Counted from the stretch's first letter, positions 10,692 through 21,681 are shown. The stretch: DNA of 64,000 nucleotides from Tritrichomonas musculus (GCA_039105265.1 JAPFFF010000002.1:868001-932000), one strand, 5' to 3'. Program-made: numbers and translations. Notes: generated by a model not told the origin, from the letters alone.

Positions 10692-11600
10692 ATGAAATCA
10701 ACCAGCTCTCGCACCTCTCCAAAATCAATTTTTTCAATTCAATTAAGGAAAATGAAGATAAGTCTTTTTTGGAAAGGAAAAGAACAAACTTATGATGTTA
10801 ATGATAAAACAAGAGCTGATTTTTTATTTGCTGAGGCAGCTAAATTTTCAAGGCTCAAGCAGAATAGAGTTAGAATAATTTATGAATCAAATCAAAAGAG
10901 AATTCCGATACAGCCATCACAGATAATATCACAACTACCTTCTACTAAATTTGTTATTCGTGATCTTGGTCCTCAATTTAGTTATAAAGGCGTTTTTATT
11001 CTTGAATACCTTGGTCCCTTATTAATTTGGCCAATTATGAAATTTTTTGTCCCAACAACTCCAAACAAATATCTTACCTTTTCAAGTATGATGTGGACTC
11101 TTCATTACATAAAGCGAATTTTTGAAACGTTAGTTATCCATTCATTTTCACACCCCACGATGCCTCTTTTCAATTTATTCAAGAATTGTACATATTATTG
11201 GGGATTTGCAGCTTTAATAGCATATTTTGTTGAAACAAACTCTCTAAATGTTAATAATACGAGCCAGCTTCAAAATTACATTGTTCCATTCTTCTTTGTT
11301 TGTGAAGGCTTAAATTTGTACTGCCACTGTAAACTTAGGCTATTGAGACCAAAAGGATCTTTAGGCCATTTTCTTCCAAAAGGCTTTTTATTTGATTCCA
11401 TCACATGCCCAAATTATACAATGGAGATCCTTGCTTGGACTTGCTTTGCCATTTATGTTCAAGTTTGGCCAGCTTACCTATTTCCAATTTGCGGCGCTGC
11501 TCAAATGTATGTATGGGCAGACAAGAAAAGGAAAAATTTGATTTCAGAATTTCCTGAAGCTAGAAAGAGAGGACGAATTACACCTTTCACCTTCCTCTAA
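10692..11600 (+). CDS. Very-long-chain (3R/trans-2) enoyl-CoA reductase, TECR/TSC13-like
   Basis: A predicted ER membrane enzyme of 302 aa that would catalyse the last step of very-long-chain fatty acid elongation, reducing trans-2-enoyl-CoA with NADPH. The sequence has the family order: an N-terminal ubiquitin-like region (about 20-85), then RDLGPQFSYKGVFILEYLGP, the HYIKRIFETLVIHSFSHPTM block (about 137-157), a NCTYYWGF motif, hydrophobic segments, and a C-terminal SITCPNYTMEILAW block with WADKKRKN near the end. These HxxKRxxETxxxHxFSxxTMP and CPNYxxEI signatures are characteristic of the steroid 5-alpha-reductase/TECR C-terminal domain. Length matches TECR (about 300 aa). The C-terminal KRGRITPFTFL parallels the family end. 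Start is the first ATG after an A/T-rich leader. Confidence 0.9.
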   Translation: MKSTSSRTSPKSIFSIQLRKMKISLFWKGKEQTYDVNDKTRADFLFAEAAKFSRLKQNRVRIIYESNQKRIPIQPSQIISQLPSTKFVIRDLGPQFSYKGVFILEYLGPLLIWPIMKFFVPTTPNKYLTFSSMMWTLHYIKRIFETLVIHSFSHPTMPLFNLFKNCTYYWGFAALIAYFVETNSLNVNNTSQLQNYIVPFFFVCEGLNLYCHCKLRLLRPKGSLGHFLPKGFLFDSITCPNYTMEILAWTCFAIYVQVWPAYLFPICGAAQMYVWADKKRKNLISEFPEARKRGRITPFTFL

Positions 11601-11882
11601 ACAAGGCTAGTCTTGTTAGATACTTATATAGCATCACCCATTTATAAACTCAAGAAAAAAACTCTTTAAAACAACTATAATTTTTTTCTATTTAATAAAA
11701 ATATATTAGAAAAACAATTTAAAGAATAAATATTCCAAATATTCAACCAATGTTTAGCATTTATCAATATCAATACATGTTATGAAAATACACTATTTTT
11801 ATTTAATAAAAATATAACGATCCGTAGGAAATCAAGTTTCCTATTCTTTTTATTTATCATAATGAAATAAATACTCGTATTT

Positions 11883-14183
11883 TTATACATTTTCACTATT
11901 AACTTCAACATCATGATTATTATTTTGAGTGCCATTGCCATTGCCATTTTCATTTACATCAAACTCTTTAATTTCAATTTCAAAATCTTCTTCTTTATCA
12001 CATTTTTGCATATTCATATTTTCATTTACATCAAATTCATTAAATTCAATCTTAAATTCTTCCTCTTTCTTCTCGTTTCCATTCTCATTACTTTTATTAA
12101 TGCTTACACTCTCTTCATCAATATTTTCGCTAGGATTAGTTTTTACATTTTTTCCATCAGCGTCAACATCTGTAATTTCACTATTTACATCAAATTCGTT
12201 TAATTCAATTACAAATTCATCATCTTCTTTATTACCGTTTTCATTTAATTTGACATCAAATTCATTATTATCAATATTTTCATCGCCTCCAGCGTAGCAT
12301 TCTTTATAGCTTGTTGTTTTCTTTTCGTTTTCTTTTCTTTCATTATCTTCATCTTTCATTTTACTCCAATTTTCTGTTGATACTGTTTTGAAAAACCTAA
12401 ATTCGGTTTTGGCATCATCATTTATCCCTTCATTAGAATGAATTGGTGGAAGAGGGTGAGCCATTGCGAGCCACATTGCAATTTCACCAATTTCATGTCT
12501 ATCCAATTTTTTTAATATTTTCGGAAAAGCATCCATCATTCCATTCAAACTAACATCAGGTAAACAAGCAAGTTGATCAAATGTTGATACAATTATTGCA
12601 CACATGAAATATGCCATCCATCGTGTTGGATTTGGCGAACAACAAAATTGTAACCATAGCGACCAAATATCACCTGAAAAAGTTCGCTTAAACATCATAA
12701 CAAAATCTCCATAACACCAAATGAGATCTTTGATTCCACTTCGACGCATCCATGTGGCAGCTATAGGAGAAAAGCTGTTCAATATCGTATGTATCGTATC
12801 AGCAACACCCTTGCAATATTCAGTAACGTCAGCGAGTAAAGCGAATTGATTTGTCATTTTTAGCATTGAATCAAAACACCAAAAAATTTTTGGAGATACG
12901 TGGCTAATATAAGCATCATACTGATGCGTACCATCTTGTTCATCATTTTGAAAAGTTAGATCTATTTCTTTCTCTTTTATAGTGTCTAGTTCCTCTTGAT
13001 TAATTATTGGTGATGAATCTTCAGTCCAATTTGGAAGATATGCGTGGATAATAGGTACAAAAAGATCATTCATGCCTTGTAAATAACTAAGCACTGGGTT
13101 AAGAACTGAATACATTCGAAGATAATTAGTGAGAATTTGTGATCCAATTCCTTTTGGATTTTTAAATGTATTAAGACCTCTATCTGTCCGAAATACATCA
13201 TTTCCGATAACTTTATACGCTTCTGTAATACGTTTTGATTTCTTTTTTTGTAATTCTTGGATATTTATCATTTGATTATAAACCAATTTGTAATTAAGAT
13301 CGAGTTCAATATCTATTTTCTTCCTTTCCTCAAACGTGGAATTTAAAGGATAAAGACCTAAAACAAAAGGGAGAATATTCGTTAAAATGGTTTTTGAATT
13401 ACTTGTATCTATCCCAGAATGATATAATCGTTTTCTAAAAAGTTCTTGATCAATAATTCTTCCTTCTTCATTAAAAAGTGAAGAAAACTCATCTTCAGTA
13501 ATTTTTTCATAATTTGTTACCTTTTTAATTTCGTTATAAATTTTCTTCAAAAAGAGTGCATGCGATGCACGTGCTGCTGTTACAAGAGGAAAATCAGGAT
13601 CATTTGGAAGAGTGCCACTTGAATCAAGTTGTGATAAAAAAGATTCATAAAATGAATTAATTTTTCTCCAAAATATGTCCATTCCTTTGAAATGAAAATC
13701 TTGTAATTTTATATATAAAGGCTTAAACGAAAAACATCCTTTTTTACAATTTTTAAAAATTTTGAGACAATAATTTAATTCAATTCCAGGAACAGCAATT
13801 CCATTAATTAAAATCTGCTCAATAAAACGTACTATAGAAACATATTCAGACATATCAATTTTGAAAATTCGACATTGCTTGAATTTATTATGATGAAATA
13901 TTAATAACAAATCTTTCATATATTTAAATTCAATAAATGCGAGGTCATTACAATTTACAAGAAATGATTTATTCGGGGACCATTCTTCTGTTGTTAACTC
14001 AGGCACTGAATTAAAAACTGTCGTTATCTGCTGTGTTGGAGTTCCGTTAAATGGAACCCAATGAATAAAAAAAGAATCATCACAACTTGTTAGAAAAATT
14101 GTTCCTGTAGTTTGAGGCTTTGTTAATGTAACATCAGTTGCAAGATCAATTGTACTTAAGAATACCCTTATTTCCTCATTCAT
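11883..14183 (-). CDS. TBC-domain Rab GTPase-activating protein (GYP7/TBC1D15-like)
   Basis: Predicted to stimulate GTP hydrolysis by a Rab GTPase in membrane traffic. From the ATG at 14183 it is 766 aa; the open frame continues 26 codons upstream to a TTG but has no earlier ATG. An N-terminal domain of about 280 residues, a PH-like layout as in TBC1D15/17/GYP7, precedes the TBC domain. The arginine finger motif IxxDxxR (about residues 326-332, followed by TDR) and the glutamine finger YLQGMNDL (Q at about 369) are both present, so the dual-finger mechanism looks intact. Later blocks IWCYGDFVMMFKRTF and IWSLW also fit. The C-terminal ~170 residues are acidic and low complexity, with repeated (E/K)xNEFDVNxN motifs. 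The closest relatives cannot be resolved by eye. Confidence 0.88.
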   Translation of the reverse strand: MNEEIRVFLSTIDLATDVTLTKPQTTGTIFLTSCDDSFFIHWVPFNGTPTQQITTVFNSVPELTTEEWSPNKSFLVNCNDLAFIEFKYMKDLLLIFHHNKFKQCRIFKIDMSEYVSIVRFIEQILINGIAVPGIELNYCLKIFKNCKKGCFSFKPLYIKLQDFHFKGMDIFWRKINSFYESFLSQLDSSGTLPNDPDFPLVTAARASHALFLKKIYNEIKKVTNYEKITEDEFSSLFNEEGRIIDQELFRKRLYHSGIDTSNSKTILTNILPFVLGLYPLNSTFEERKKIDIELDLNYKLVYNQMINIQELQKKKSKRITEAYKVIGNDVFRTDRGLNTFKNPKGIGSQILTNYLRMYSVLNPVLSYLQGMNDLFVPIIHAYLPNWTEDSSPIINQEELDTIKEKEIDLTFQNDEQDGTHQYDAYISHVSPKIFWCFDSMLKMTNQFALLADVTEYCKGVADTIHTILNSFSPIAATWMRRSGIKDLIWCYGDFVMMFKRTFSGDIWSLWLQFCCSPNPTRWMAYFMCAIIVSTFDQLACLPDVSLNGMMDAFPKILKKLDRHEIGEIAMWLAMAHPLPPIHSNEGINDDAKTEFRFFKTVSTENWSKMKDEDNERKENEKKTTSYKECYAGGDENIDNNEFDVKLNENGNKEDDEFVIELNEFDVNSEITDVDADGKNVKTNPSENIDEESVSINKSNENGNEKKEEEFKIEFNEFDVNENMNMQKCDKEEDFEIEIKEFDVNENGNGNGTQNNNHDVEVNSENV

Positions 14184-14381
14184 ATAACTGATTTTTTCAA
14201 GGCTAATATATTGACTAACCGGATCATTTTTTATTGTGAAACTTTTTAAAAATAAATTCAAATTTGAAAAAAAATTAAAATGATAAAGCGTTTATAAAAA
14301 TCATTAATAGCTATTAAAACATTGATATTATCAATTAAAAACAAAATACTTTTTGTACATCAACCTAATATATATTAATAC

Positions 14382-15974
14382 TTAAGGTTGGATTGGAGAA
14401 CATTCATCAAGTATAGCCAAATCACGCACATCTTCGTCCGGATCTTCCTTGAAAATTTCAACTAAGGAAATCTTTCTAGGAGTATATTTTGCAATAACGA
14501 GTCTTACATTAGAAACTTCATCTTTAGAAAGACAATTTAAAATTTCAATGCCTTTTTGGTCGTATATCTCTTTTGATATAATTGATAGAACTGCTATTTG
14601 TCTGATTTGATAATCAAGATCAGTTGCAGCGTCTGAGATAATAGGCATTAATTCATCATTGTTAAAGTAACTCATTTTAGGCAAACTAGAAACTATCAAC
14701 AATCTAACTTTAATTGAATCATCAAACAATAATTTTCTCAAAATTTCAATATCATGCATTTTACGGAAAACAAACAAATTAGCAACTTCAAAATGCTCGC
14801 GCCACTCATTCGAATTATCAAGATAGTCAATTAAAATTGAAGGAAGAATACTATCATCAGCTAACTTTATATTTCGAAGAGAATCAATAACTCCAAGGCG
14901 AACTTCTCGTACTTGATCTTTTAATAAAGACTTTATTGTGTCTTTTACAAATTCTGGGCTCTCTTCAGAAAATTTTGATAATTCTTCTATTACAGCTGTT
15001 CGAACGTGTGGGGAATGCACATCATATGCAAATGAATTTATAATTTCTTGTGATTTTTCCGAATTTATAGGCAATAGTGAAGCTTGTGAAGCTGCTGCAA
15101 TACGGACTTCTTCATCTATATCTGTTATTGCTGTATTAAAAATATCAAAAATAGCATCGTTAGGAATTTCTTTTGCTTGATTTATGTCTTTTAATGAATT
15201 GAGTATATTGTATTTAAGACGCTTATTAGGCGATTTAAGAGAAGATTGGATGATTGGGGAAACTGTTGAATATTCACTATCAGGCTTTGATAAATAGGAT
15301 ACAATAAATTGAGGTATTGAAAAAGCAACAGTAGGAGATCTGCTATTTGAATACTTGAGAACCAAATCAAATATTGATTGGTTATTGGTGAACTTAATAA
15401 ACGTAGCGCATGCATCGATTACATACTTTTGCGTAAATAAACTTTTGGCATTTTGTGCTGTATTTAAAAAATCTGAAAGAACAGAATTTTGTTTTTCTGA
15501 AGATAAAAATGGAAAAGAAGCTGATGCAAGATGAATTCCCGTAACTTGTTTTGATGGAAATCTATCATTTAGATATCTAGATATTCTTTTCGGGACAATT
15601 GAATTATATTTTGATGAATCTGTTTTAAAAGGCAATGAACAAATAAATTTGATTAATTCAGCATTTTCGTTGACAATAACTGGATTTTCTATTTTTGAAA
15701 GAGGATCTAGTGAATCAAAAATAGCTTCGAAATGCTCTTCAGAATATTCTGAAAAATCAATTTTTGAAATTTGCTGAAGAGCTTGGCAAAGTTCACTTTC
15801 TGTAAAAGCTGGCGAACAAATTGTATAAGGAATTAATTCAAGAATTGTCCTTTCAGGTCCTAAAATTTGGGCAATGCTGGGCAAAAGTGAAATTGATTTT
15901 TCTCTAATAGCACTATCAGGATTATTTAAGTCGACAATAAAATTATAAGCTGTAATCGAAGATAGATCTGTCAT
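14382..15974 (-). CDS. PP2A scaffold (A subunit)-like HEAT-repeat protein
   Basis: A 530-aa protein made almost wholly of about 13 HEAT-like helical repeats of 36-40 residues. Clear examples are VREVRLGVIDSLRNIK, IKVRLLIVSSLPKM, YQIRQIAVLSIISKE and VSNVRLVIAKYTPRK, each with the conserved D/N-x-x-V-R-x pattern. This arrangement, with an early LGPERTILELIPY segment and repeats through to the C-terminus, matches protein phosphatase 2A regulatory subunit A, which holds catalytic and B subunits together. It is shorter than the usual ~589 aa, so two repeats are missing or diverged. The start codon lies 118 bases before the neighbouring TBC gene's stop side; both genes are on the same strand but with a separate A/T-rich spacer. 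Other HEAT scaffolds remain possible. Confidence 0.75.
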   Translation of the reverse strand: MTDLSSITAYNFIVDLNNPDSAIREKSISLLPSIAQILGPERTILELIPYTICSPAFTESELCQALQQISKIDFSEYSEEHFEAIFDSLDPLSKIENPVIVNENAELIKFICSLPFKTDSSKYNSIVPKRISRYLNDRFPSKQVTGIHLASASFPFLSSEKQNSVLSDFLNTAQNAKSLFTQKYVIDACATFIKFTNNQSIFDLVLKYSNSRSPTVAFSIPQFIVSYLSKPDSEYSTVSPIIQSSLKSPNKRLKYNILNSLKDINQAKEIPNDAIFDIFNTAITDIDEEVRIAAASQASLLPINSEKSQEIINSFAYDVHSPHVRTAVIEELSKFSEESPEFVKDTIKSLLKDQVREVRLGVIDSLRNIKLADDSILPSILIDYLDNSNEWREHFEVANLFVFRKMHDIEILRKLLFDDSIKVRLLIVSSLPKMSYFNNDELMPIISDAATDLDYQIRQIAVLSIISKEIYDQKGIEILNCLSKDEVSNVRLVIAKYTPRKISLVEIFKEDPDEDVRDLAILDECSPIQP

Positions 15975-16274
15975 TCAATAGCGAAAAAAAGAAAAGAAAC
16001 TTTAGTTTTTAAGTCCGTTAAAATAACGATATGTATTCAATTACATTATATCATAATTTTCAAAAAACTCATATAATTTTAAGAAGTGTGTGTTTGACTT
16101 TTCATAAAACTTATGCAATTGATGTCAGTTTTTCTAAAATCTCAATATCGACAAAAAAAATATATTTTTCGCGATTTTTTTTCAATTAAAACGATTACAC
16201 AAATAAATAAACCAAAATATCTAGATATTTTAAATAGGAATATTTATTAGTCTATTTTTGGAAATTCCATATTC

Positions 16275-17504
16275 TTACTTTTCCATTTCAGAATCATTTT
16301 CATGAATGTAACGAATAACATGATGTGGAAATCCATTGAAAAATGAATGTGGTGCATAAGAATAAGCACTAAACTTTCGAATGAAAATGATATCACCAAG
16401 ATGAAGTTTTGGCCAACTTAAATTCTTATAAATGCAATCATTTGAATCACATGTTTGACCCCAAAGTATAGTTGGAACTCTTGTATTCACATCAATTTTC
16501 TCTCCAGTTTTTGGATAAACGTAATAATGAATGATATCATCATGGAAGTGGAAACCACAAAGGAAACATCCATAAAGTCCATCAGGAATCATAATATGCT
16601 GAGTCATTACGCCCTGCTTATTTTTTTCAAACTTATCACATATAATAGGCAAGTAAAGATCCATATATTCACTTCCAATGTAACGTCCTGGTTCAGCTGT
16701 AAATTGTACAGTATTATCAGGGAAGTATTCATTGATTGCATCGTTAATAGCACTAGCAATTTGTGGAAATGAGAAATGTGCATCATTTGAAGTTGATGGA
16801 AGATAACCTCCTCCTATATCTACAAATGATACTTTAAGGCCAAGTTTAGCAGCCTCATCTCTCAATTGTGAAGCATATTGAAGAGCAATTTTGAATGTCT
16901 TTTCACAATCACATAATGATCCAACATGAAATGCAATACCAATAAAGTTTGCACCAAGATCTTTTGTAACTTTAAGAAGATGAGGAACATCTTCAGGAGC
17001 AACTCCGAACTTTTCACTTAAATTAACCTTTGCATTTGAGAATGTTGGCTTGACTCGGATGAAAACGCTAGCTTCTGGATAATATTTCATGATCTTTTTG
17101 AGTTCATCTTCTGTATCATAAACAAGACGCTTTATTCCATGTTCTTTGGCATATTTAAGTGATTGAATTTCTTTGATAGGATGAGTATAGACAATCTGTT
17201 CAGCTGGATTAACACCCAATTCAACCATCGTTTTAAGCTCAGCTATTGATGCACAATCATAACCAATATCATAATTTTTAACTAGAAATTGAAGTAATTT
17301 GGGTTCATTACAGCATTTGACAGCATAAAATGGTTTTACTCGTGAAAGATTGTCTTGCCATAATTTAAGTTCATGACGAACACGATCAAAATCTGCAATC
17401 CAAAATGCTTGGTCGCAATCAAGAGTTTTCATGAAATCAGCTGCTACTGGATCCAATGAATCAACAACTTTAATATCGTTAGCAATATCAATGTTTTTTG
17501 TCAT
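16275..17504 (-). CDS. Ornithine decarboxylase
   Basis: A PLP-dependent fold-III decarboxylase of 409 aa that makes putrescine from ornithine. In trichomonads this enzyme completes the arginine dihydrolase route. Visible landmarks are the PLP lysine in FYAVKC (K63), HVGS (H193), the GGGY phosphate-binding loop (231-234), EPGRY (271-275) and the active-site cysteine in WGQTCDSND (C352). The family's usual WGPTCDxxD is altered by P to Q, and the YVNDGVYxSF segment is replaced by MIPDGLYGCF, but the catalytic aspartate and glycine are retained. The length is slightly below animal enzymes because the C-terminal degradation tail is absent. An Inr-like TCATTT lies about 15 bases upstream of the ATG. 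Confidence 0.95.
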   Translation of the reverse strand: MTKNIDIANDIKVVDSLDPVAADFMKTLDCDQAFWIADFDRVRHELKLWQDNLSRVKPFYAVKCCNEPKLLQFLVKNYDIGYDCASIAELKTMVELGVNPAEQIVYTHPIKEIQSLKYAKEHGIKRLVYDTEDELKKIMKYYPEASVFIRVKPTFSNAKVNLSEKFGVAPEDVPHLLKVTKDLGANFIGIAFHVGSLCDCEKTFKIALQYASQLRDEAAKLGLKVSFVDIGGGYLPSTSNDAHFSFPQIASAINDAINEYFPDNTVQFTAEPGRYIGSEYMDLYLPIICDKFEKNKQGVMTQHIMIPDGLYGCFLCGFHFHDDIIHYYVYPKTGEKIDVNTRVPTILWGQTCDSNDCIYKNLSWPKLHLGDIIFIRKFSAYSYAPHSFFNGFPHHVIRYIHENDSEMEK

Positions 17505-17515
17505 TGATAAAAAAT

Positions 17516-17521
17516 AAATGA
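17516..17521 (-). promoter_or_regulatory. Inr-like TCATTT upstream of ornithine decarboxylase
   Basis: Read on the minus strand, TCATTT lies 12-17 bases before the ATG. It partly fits the trichomonad initiator consensus (TCAYTWYTCATTA in T. vaginalis); placement close to the start codon is typical. In A/T-rich DNA a six-base match is weak. Confidence 0.35.
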
Positions 17522-17529
17522 AGTCATGA

Positions 17530-18714
17530 TATTTTTTTATTATGAATTTTTAAATGAATGATGATAAAAAAGTGATTATCATTCATAATCTATTGAATTA
17601 CAAACGATAAAAGTACAAAATTGAATGGCTATATTTCAATTTTTATACTCAGAAATAAATATATTCAAAATTAAACATATTTTTTCTTTAATTAAAAAGT
17701 ATTTTTTATTAAAATAATTTTATTTTTTAAAATATAATAAATGTAATATTTTATATTTATATATAAATCAAATGCATTTTATATTTTGATCTAGAAAAAA
17801 TAGGATATTGATACCATACCGCTAATTTCAATTAAATTTCTCATTCTAATGAAACTTATGAAAAAAGGCAACTCACAAACTTTCTTGAGCTTAAGCTTTT
17901 TTTTCACAATGCTTATTGTTAAATACTTTAAAATGAATGCTGGTGGATTCTTTATTATTTTATTATGCTAGATATCCAATCTCTTATAACTATTACAAAA
18001 AAATCTTATCAATCATGAATCTATGAAAAAGTTATTTATATAAATATATATTTACAATTATTTTGATATATATTTTTAATTTAATATTTTATATTATATA
18101 TTATTATTTTTAAAATCAATTTTATCATTTATACATGTTTATCTTCACTGTTTATTTATTTTATACAAATATATTCGCCATTATTTATCAATCGGTTTTT
18201 ATGATAAATAATAATAATAATAATAAAAATTGTTCATTCTGCTTCTATTATAGACATTGAAATATTATTTTTTATTAAAAAATATACATACCGAAGGAAA
18301 TATCAATATAAAAACATTATTCAAATCAAAAATATCTTATTCGATATAATATTTATTTTTTTTCTTTTCCCAATAGAATTGGGATAAGATATTATAGTGA
18401 AGTATTAAATGAAAGTTCAATTTAAAAACATTTAAAATCAATGAAAATTTTAAAATAAAGTATTATCATTTATAAACAAAACTTTATATATAGAAAATGA
18501 AAAGTTTTTCTATAATATCATCCAATTTATTTAACATATTGAACTATAAATTATTTAAAATTTCAAAATTTGATGACTATGAAATGTATCAAGGATTCCT
18601 TGGCAAGGAAAAAGTTCATAAAGAATAACATAATTCAAATAGTATAAGAATTTAGTAAATTAACAACATTTAAATTATCATAGAAAAATATTATATATTA
18701 ATTATATATATGAT
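17530..18714. other. A/T-rich spacer, nothing recognised
   Basis: No credible reading frame, RNA gene or repeat pair was found; a short (AAT)n run is near 18207-18225. Confidence 0.5.
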
Positions 18715-19725
18715 TCATATAAATGAATCATCTCCATAATCTATTGATTTAGAAAATATACAAAATTCACCACCTGTATGTAGATGATAATGAATTCCTA
18801 AATTATCAGGCGCCTCATTTATTATTCTTTTACCTATCGTATTCACATAATCTTTTTTACGACCATTATGCCAGACAACAAGTTTATTAACCTTTTTAGG
18901 ATGAAGATTCTTTCTGCAAGGGAATATTATTTTTGAATAAGAAAAATTTGATTGAATTAATTGTTGATATGATGAATCTTTGACTGGCCAACCAGAAAAT
19001 TGAGGCGTGTAAATATTATTGTATAAAAGTCTATATTCATTAACAAACATCATAATATTTTCATCATCAGCGTTTTTGAAAGAATTATAGTTTTCTGTCA
19101 TTTGCTTTTCAATATCTATATATTTTTTAACTGCATAACGTGACATAATCCATCCAGGGCCTCCATGAATAAAATAACCAATATGATCTCCCTTCATTAC
19201 AATTTCAGTTTCAGGATCATATTGAGAATTCAATTTTTCAATAAATTTATATAAATTTGGGAGGTGAATATAATTGTCATATGTAGTTCGTAAATACCAC
19301 CTCAAATTTGTATTTTTAAAAAAATCATGTGCTGATGCAAAATTCAAATAATAAACTAAGCGATATGAATAGGACGAAAACCGCAATCCTTTGACTGTAA
19401 TATATTTCCAATATTTTAATGGAATATATGTACTGTTTGTTTCATTAAAAAGCGTAAATATTTTAATCATTGATCCAGATTTGTTCGCAAATTCCTCACC
19501 CCACGCTTGAAATAGCGATATAATACGTTTTGAATACGGTATCTGGCTTATTACAGCAATATACAAGTCCAAATTAGAATAAACTTTAAAAATTAAATAT
19601 ATTAACTGCTTGATTCTTCTATTATAATATATGGTCATAATACTACGTGCATATAATTGAAATAGTAAAACAAAAAATGCAAGATCATTGAAAATACTCT
19701 GACTGAAGAATAAAAAGATTGCCAT
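18715..19725 (-). CDS. Fringe-like (GT31-type) glycosyltransferase
   Basis: A 336-aa protein with a hydrophobic N-terminus (about residues 1-28), as expected for a type II Golgi membrane enzyme. The core matches the Fringe/core-1 galactosyltransferase pattern: WYLRTTYDNYIHLPNL (about 143-158) takes the place of the usual WFxxxDDDTYVxxxNL metal-binding segment, and FIHGGPGWIMSRYAV (185-199) matches the GGAGYxLSR block. The canonical DDD motif is reduced to TYD, so catalysis cannot be taken for granted. The region before it (KRIISLFQAWGEEF) fits the W-x-x-x-x nucleotide-sugar-binding start of the fold. Substrate is unknown. Confidence 0.75.
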   Translation of the reverse strand: MAIFLFFSQSIFNDLAFFVLLFQLYARSIMTIYYNRRIKQLIYLIFKVYSNLDLYIAVISQIPYSKRIISLFQAWGEEFANKSGSMIKIFTLFNETNSTYIPLKYWKYITVKGLRFSSYSYRLVYYLNFASAHDFFKNTNLRWYLRTTYDNYIHLPNLYKFIEKLNSQYDPETEIVMKGDHIGYFIHGGPGWIMSRYAVKKYIDIEKQMTENYNSFKNADDENIMMFVNEYRLLYNNIYTPQFSGWPVKDSSYQQLIQSNFSYSKIIFPCRKNLHPKKVNKLVVWHNGRKKDYVNTIGKRIINEAPDNLGIHYHLHTGGEFCIFSKSIDYGDDSFI

Positions 19726-20174
19726 TTTATGTCTATATCACTTAAAAAACGATTTTCAAACAAAATATTTGGAATATTAAGTTAATAATTTAAAATATTT
19801 ATGATTTATAGCTGTACATGATATCATTACATTGATTAAATTTGCATAATTTCAATAAATGCAAAGATATATGCTTTTTTGTAAAATGAATAATCTATAT
19901 TCAATTTATTTGAATAAAGAAACAAATTTGACACTTTATCTCTTCTCAAACTATTTTTGATTTCAATGATGATTATTGAAAAATTCTGAATTATCATTGA
20001 ATATTTTCAAAAATTACTCAAATTGGAAAATTCTTTTTATGTAATATAAAAATAATTATTTTATATGATATTTTATTCTTGTTTTTATTTTTATAACCCA
20101 CCTATTTTAATTACATAGGAAAAGAAGAAATGGATAGAATATTATCTAAAAAATTCAAATAGCTGATTTCAATC
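19726..20174. other. A/T-rich spacer, nothing recognised
   Basis: Only short low-complexity frames are present between the glycosyltransferase and transporter genes, both on the minus strand. Confidence 0.5.
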
Positions 20175-21680
20175 CTAATGTACGAAATTACTTTTTGGTG
20201 AAAGAAGTTTTTCTTCTGGATTTTTAGACTTTTTGACTAATGGAATTAAAGTAATAGTCAACAAAGTGGTTGTCAAAACGACGGTTATCAGATCACTTAT
20301 TGTATAAGAAAACATTATTTTTGTTGGATCATTAGGGAACTTCAATGAGAGTAATTTTGAGCTGACACAAATTGAAATAAGTTGTACAAGTGAATTTAAT
20401 GTTGAATAAAACGGTTTTCCAACTGCAACAAAGAAATTTACAAAGAACATGCACATGTTTCCAACTGCAAATGTGTATAACGGAATAGGAACCATTTTCT
20501 TAGCAATTTCAAGTTGAGATTGACTTGAAATTCCGAAAAGTTTCATAAAAATGATTGGCCTAACAATCATCAAGGGAACAAAAATGGCAAAAAAGATAAA
20601 AATAATTAGCAATGCCCAACCAAGTGTGATTAACATTCTTTTATAATTTCTTTGGGCCATCGAATGCGTTGCTGCAGTTAAACAACCAATTGAAAGTGCC
20701 ATAGGCAAAGCCATTCCAATTAAAAAGATTTTCTGAAGAACAGTATAGACTCCGATAACATCAGTTTTGAGTTCGTCTGAAGCTGAAGCAGAGGTCATGT
20801 ATCGAAGAATCAGTGATGATGGAAGTATTCCAAAAATGAAAGTTGGAATTATCGGAAGTGACATAAGAAGAGATTTTCCTGTTTCTTTTGTAAAAGGATT
20901 GAAAAGCATTTTATAATTAGGCTTGAGTGAATATTTCCCTTTGAAAATCATTATTAAAACAAACATTCCAACTATCGATTGAGCAATAGGTTGAGAAATG
21001 TTTGAAAGTGTTACATCGATTTTGACAACATATTGTAAAAATGGAGTAATTGCAAAGGTTTGTAAACAATTGGCTATAAGATGAAGAATACCGTTCATTA
21101 CTGCTTTGCCAATTGCTTGTAAGAAACCTGTTCCAATGTGAAATAGTGTTGAAAAAGGTAGACCTGCAATTAATGAAATGACTAATAACATGCATTGCTC
21201 AATTAAATCTGGAGTGCAGCCTGCAAAAATCATTATTAGCCTAGCAATTAAAGTAATAATAATAGTAGAAAATGTGTTTATCAAAACAGAAATACGATAT
21301 ATATCAACTGTGAGCTGACATGCTTCATCTCTTCTACCTTCACCAATCAATGAAGAAACACGAACCATGATTGATTGTTGAAGAAACATTCCAATATCCA
21401 TACAAATTTGCTGAATAAAAAAGCCTAATCCAATTATTTGAACTGCATACGAATTAGGATCATTTTTAAACCGATTCGAAATAATCATTAGATCGATACT
21501 ATCAAGAACTGACATTCCTATTGTAGTTAGTAGAGGTCCAATACTCAAAATTAAAAGATTGAGTAAAGGATGATGCTTAGAAAAACGATCATTTTCTTCT
21601 TGAGTTATACTTTGAGCAGTAAGTTCATCTTGTGAAATGCTAGATACCAGAGATGCATAAGGTTCAGCTGATTGAGTCAT
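20175..21680 (-). CDS. MATE-family multidrug/toxic compound efflux transporter
   Basis: A 501-aa polytopic membrane protein with about 12 hydrophobic segments. It shows the MATE arrangement of two similar halves: near residues 48-75 ILSIGPLLTTIGMSVLDSID, and near 265-290 LLMSLPIIPTFIFGILPSS. MATE proteins export cationic drugs or metabolites in exchange for H+ or Na+. Family-typical motifs include FLQAIGKAVMNGILHLIANCLQ and the VAVGKPFYSTLNSLVQ stretch in the C-terminal half. The cytosolic N-terminus (about 1-45) is hydrophilic. TCATTT lies directly before the ATG on the minus strand, a possible initiator. Substrate cannot be told from sequence. Confidence 0.9.
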   Translation of the reverse strand: MTQSAEPYASLVSSISQDELTAQSITQEENDRFSKHHPLLNLLILSIGPLLTTIGMSVLDSIDLMIISNRFKNDPNSYAVQIIGLGFFIQQICMDIGMFLQQSIMVRVSSLIGEGRRDEACQLTVDIYRISVLINTFSTIIITLIARLIMIFAGCTPDLIEQCMLLVISLIAGLPFSTLFHIGTGFLQAIGKAVMNGILHLIANCLQTFAITPFLQYVVKIDVTLSNISQPIAQSIVGMFVLIMIFKGKYSLKPNYKMLFNPFTKETGKSLLMSLPIIPTFIFGILPSSLILRYMTSASASDELKTDVIGVYTVLQKIFLIGMALPMALSIGCLTAATHSMAQRNYKRMLITLGWALLIIFIFFAIFVPLMIVRPIIFMKLFGISSQSQLEIAKKMVPIPLYTFAVGNMCMFFVNFFVAVGKPFYSTLNSLVQLISICVSSKLLSLKFPNDPTKIMFSYTISDLITVVLTTTLLTITLIPLVKKSKNPEEKLLSPKSNFVH

Positions 21681-21681
21681 T

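Noticed and set aside
11913-12297. Plus-strand hydrophobic frames opposite the TBC gene tail
   Set aside because: They are the complement of the acidic, asparagine-rich coding tail of the minus-strand gene.
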